A stretch of DNA of 64,000 bases from NCBI GenBank assembly GCA_002238555.1, contig MPMO01000004.1, positions 1 through 64,000 on the forward strand, written 5' to 3'. A program made the position numbers and the translations under genes. The DNA is from Caldilineaceae bacterium bin34 (GTDB taxonomy: Bacteria > Chloroflexota > Anaerolineae > Caldilineales > Caldilineaceae). A model generated the notes under the pieces. The model was not told the DNA's origin. It saw nothing but the letters and a program-made list of their open reading frames with translations, and searched no databases. Positions 62,389-64,000 of the stretch are shown here, one piece after another (within the stretch, counting starts at the first letter, position 1; each line of letters opens with the position of its first letter).

Positions 62389-63168
62389 GTGTCTTCCGAC
62401 AACGCCTTTGACAAGGACCTGCAGTTCCTGCGGGACAACGGCTACCTGCTGGTCAAGAACGCGCTCGACGCGGATCATGTGGCCGAGTGGAAGAAACTGC
62501 TGTACGGCATGTACGACCGCAAGGAGTACTGCGGCGCCAACTCGGTTGGCAATGTGTACTTCAACCTGTTGCTGGAGCAGCGCCCGGACTTGGTCAAGCC
62601 CCTGCTGACCAACCCGCGCACCGCCCCGTACATTCGAGCTGTCATGGGCCGCCAGTGCCAGTTGCGGTCGGTCCGCGCCCACGTGAACCCGGAAGAGTAT
62701 CGCCAGGAATGGCACATGGACTTCCTGGACTACTACTACCAGGAGGAAAAAGCCGACTGTATCCAGCCGGCACAGGCCCTGTGCATGAACCAGACGTTCT
62801 ACCTGACCGACAACAACCCGGACACCGCCAAGCTGACCTTCCTGAAGGAATACCTAAACCAGCCAATCCCGGAACATCTGCGGCCGCACATGTTCTACAC
62901 GGACGACCGCCAAAACCCCTTCCAGGCCTGGTGCGACGCCCAGGTCCACGCCGACCTGTATCCCAAGGCGGGGGACGCCGTGGTGTTCTACAGCCACATT
63001 CCTCACCAAGGGGCCAAAATCGGGCCGGATCCCAAGGGGGAAATCCGAGCCAACCTGGTCTTCCACTTTCAGCAAAACCCGATGCACCCCGGCATCATGT
63101 TTGTCAGCGATCCCCAGCACACGCTGGACACCATCAGCTACCGGGAAAGCTTCCCTTTTGTCAACTGA
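62389..63168 (+). CDS. Phytanoyl-CoA dioxygenase (PhyH) family protein
   Basis: A 259-residue predicted Fe(II)/2-oxoglutarate oxygenase. The N-terminal LQFLRDNGYLLVKNAL is typical of the family. The metal motif is EWHMDFLDYYY and the distal His is in YSHIPHQGAK. It starts with a GTG at 62389, preceded by GAGGAG about 13 bases upstream. A TAGAAT hexamer at 62339-62344 may be its -10 box. It is monocistronic between the amt terminator and the convergent sdhB. Its sequence differs clearly from the other two PhyH genes, so they are not recent copies. Confidence 0.87.
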   Translation: MSSDNAFDKDLQFLRDNGYLLVKNALDADHVAEWKKLLYGMYDRKEYCGANSVGNVYFNLLLEQRPDLVKPLLTNPRTAPYIRAVMGRQCQLRSVRAHVNPEEYRQEWHMDFLDYYYQEEKADCIQPAQALCMNQTFYLTDNNPDTAKLTFLKEYLNQPIPEHLRPHMFYTDDRQNPFQAWCDAQVHADLYPKAGDAVVFYSHIPHQGAKIGPDPKGEIRANLVFHFQQNPMHPGIMFVSDPQHTLDTISYRESFPFVN

Positions 63169-63213
63169 CTGTCCGTCCGAAACCGCCAAACGTCAAAGCG
63201 GCAGCCGCCCCGC

Positions 63214-63966
63214 TCAGTCCCCCGCACCGCCCAACATGGCCCGCCGGTAATCCCGGTTCATTTGGCTGATGAAGTCCTGACCAATCTCCTTGGGGCACAC
63301 CGACGTGCATGCACCAACGTTGGTACAGCCACCGAATCCTTCGGCGTCCATCTGATCCACCATGCCGACCACCCGTTGGTAGCGCTCGGGCTGTCCTTGG
63401 GGAAGATGACCCAGGTGGCCGACCTTGGCCGCCGTGAACAGCGTGGCCGATCCGTTGGGGCAGGCAGCCGCACAAGCTCCGCAGCCGATGCACGTCGCGG
63501 CATCCATGGCGGTATCCGCCCTGTCCTTGGGAATCAGAATTGAGTTCGCCTCCGGCGCGGTACCGGTGGCAAACGAGATGAAGCCGCCGTGCTGCAGGAT
63601 GCGATCGAAGGAACCGCGGTCCACAACCAGGTCCTGAACCACCGGAAACGCCGCAACCCGCCATGGCTCGATCACGATGCGGTCGCCGTCCTTGAAGTGC
63701 CGCATGTGCAGTTGGCACACGGTGTGGCCGGGAATCGGGCCGTGGGCCATCCCGTCGACCATCAATCCGCACATACCGCAGATGCCTTCGCGGCAGTCGT
63801 GGTCGAAGGCCACAGGCATCTTCCGCTGTTCCAGCAGTTGCTCGTTGAGGAGGTCAAGCATCTCCAGGAACGAGGAGTCGGGACTGACGTCATCGAGTTC
63901 GTAGTCCTCGAAGCGACCCCGATCCTCGGCCGATGTCTGGCGCCAAACGCGAAGATGAAGTTTCAT
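63214..63966 (-). CDS. sdhB: Succinate dehydrogenase/fumarate reductase iron-sulfur subunit
   Basis: The 250-residue electron-transfer subunit of complex II. It carries three clusters: [2Fe-2S] at DCREGICGMCG with a later Cys in HTVCQLHM, [4Fe-4S] at CIGCGACAAACPN, and [3Fe-4S] at CTNVGACTSVCPKE. It passes electrons between succinate and the quinone, here probably menaquinone given the men cluster. The ATG overlaps the TGA of the upstream gene (ATGA), indicating coupled translation. The length is normal for the menaquinone-linked type. Confidence 0.94.
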   Translation of the reverse strand: MKLHLRVWRQTSAEDRGRFEDYELDDVSPDSSFLEMLDLLNEQLLEQRKMPVAFDHDCREGICGMCGLMVDGMAHGPIPGHTVCQLHMRHFKDGDRIVIEPWRVAAFPVVQDLVVDRGSFDRILQHGGFISFATGTAPEANSILIPKDRADTAMDAATCIGCGACAAACPNGSATLFTAAKVGHLGHLPQGQPERYQRVVGMVDQMDAEGFGGCTNVGACTSVCPKEIGQDFISQMNRDYRRAMLGGAGD

Positions 63967-64000
63967 GCCGCCAATGCCCCCGCTTCAACTGTAGCTGCGT
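63963..64000 (-). CDS. C-terminal tail of the gene upstream of sdhB (probably sdhA)
   Basis: Eleven codons and a TGA are visible, and the stop overlaps the sdhB start codon. Gene order in complex II operons makes the flavoprotein subunit the natural candidate, but the short Ala-rich tail itself is not diagnostic. Confidence 0.4.
   Translation of the reverse strand, partial: AATVEAGALAA

Overview
The window looks like chromosomal DNA from a high-GC bacterium, most likely a Chloroflexota (Anaerolineae/Caldilineae-like) member. That assignment is an inference from gene content. The clues are Tat- and lipobox-bearing ABC substrate-binding proteins with Pro/Ala/Glu-rich linkers, several phytanoyl-CoA-dioxygenase-like (PhyH) oxygenases, an enolase-superfamily enzyme, amidohydrolases, a ferredoxin-type 2-oxoacid oxidoreductase with a fused gamma-alpha subunit, a complete-looking menaquinone branch, and a secreted trypsin ending in a Phe-Leu-Pro-Val-Val motif. 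None of the six tRNA genes encodes the 3' CCA. No plasmid or phage backbone and no CRISPR array was seen.

Layout. 1-3539 (minus): ftsH-gcvT-gcvH, followed at the left edge by the first codons of what looks like an IS4-type transposase. 3662-8505: a frameshifted cobalamin adenosyltransferase, a PhyH oxygenase with a lone TnpB nuclease directly upstream, a PLP sulfur-amino-acid enzyme and a small glutaredoxin. 8577-16640: a fused FAD/Fe-S/CCG dehydrogenase, a small gene broken by a 7-bp duplication, a Rieske protein with an amidohydrolase, an AAA-ATPase/PD-(D/E)XK protein and a VOC protein. 17153-25054 (plus): an enolase-superfamily enzyme, then a complete peptide/opine-type ABC operon (SBP, two permeases, two ATPases). 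25144-31508 (minus): a UroD-like methyltransferase, a zinc-type dehydrogenase, an unknown protein, and hemC-hemD-hemB. 31766: a divergent MerR-like, coiled-coil, membrane-anchored DNA-binding protein. 32652-35379: an SDR diverging from a glycoside-hydrolase-like ORF that runs without a stop into a TetR regulator.

35399-42447 (plus): menF-menD-menB-menE-menH packed with short gaps or overlapping start/stop codons, then a hotdog thioesterase (menI-like). 42485-45593: a lipoprotein of unknown function, an amidohydrolase and a secreted trypsin. 45652-46670 (minus): six tRNA genes (Leu, Ala, Gly, Phe, Gln, His in transcription order) downstream of the RNase P RNA. 46987-56076 (minus): two CUT1 sugar-type ABC importers without their own ATPase. 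The first has an in-frame stop in its binding protein; the second carries a PhyH gene as its last cistron. A frameshifted moeA lies between them. 56585-59508 (plus): korA-korB. 59704-64000: a PlsC acyltransferase, an ammonium transporter, a third PhyH gene, sdhB and the tail of the gene upstream of it.

Together the genes suggest a respiring heterotroph using menaquinone and succinate dehydrogenase. It imports sugars and peptides or other small organics with many binding-protein systems and modifies them with non-heme iron oxygenases, lyases and amidohydrolases. Four genes (pduO-type, DUF6958-like, moeA, a CUT1 SBP) carry single disruptive changes, so either some pseudogenisation or some assembly error should be assumed.
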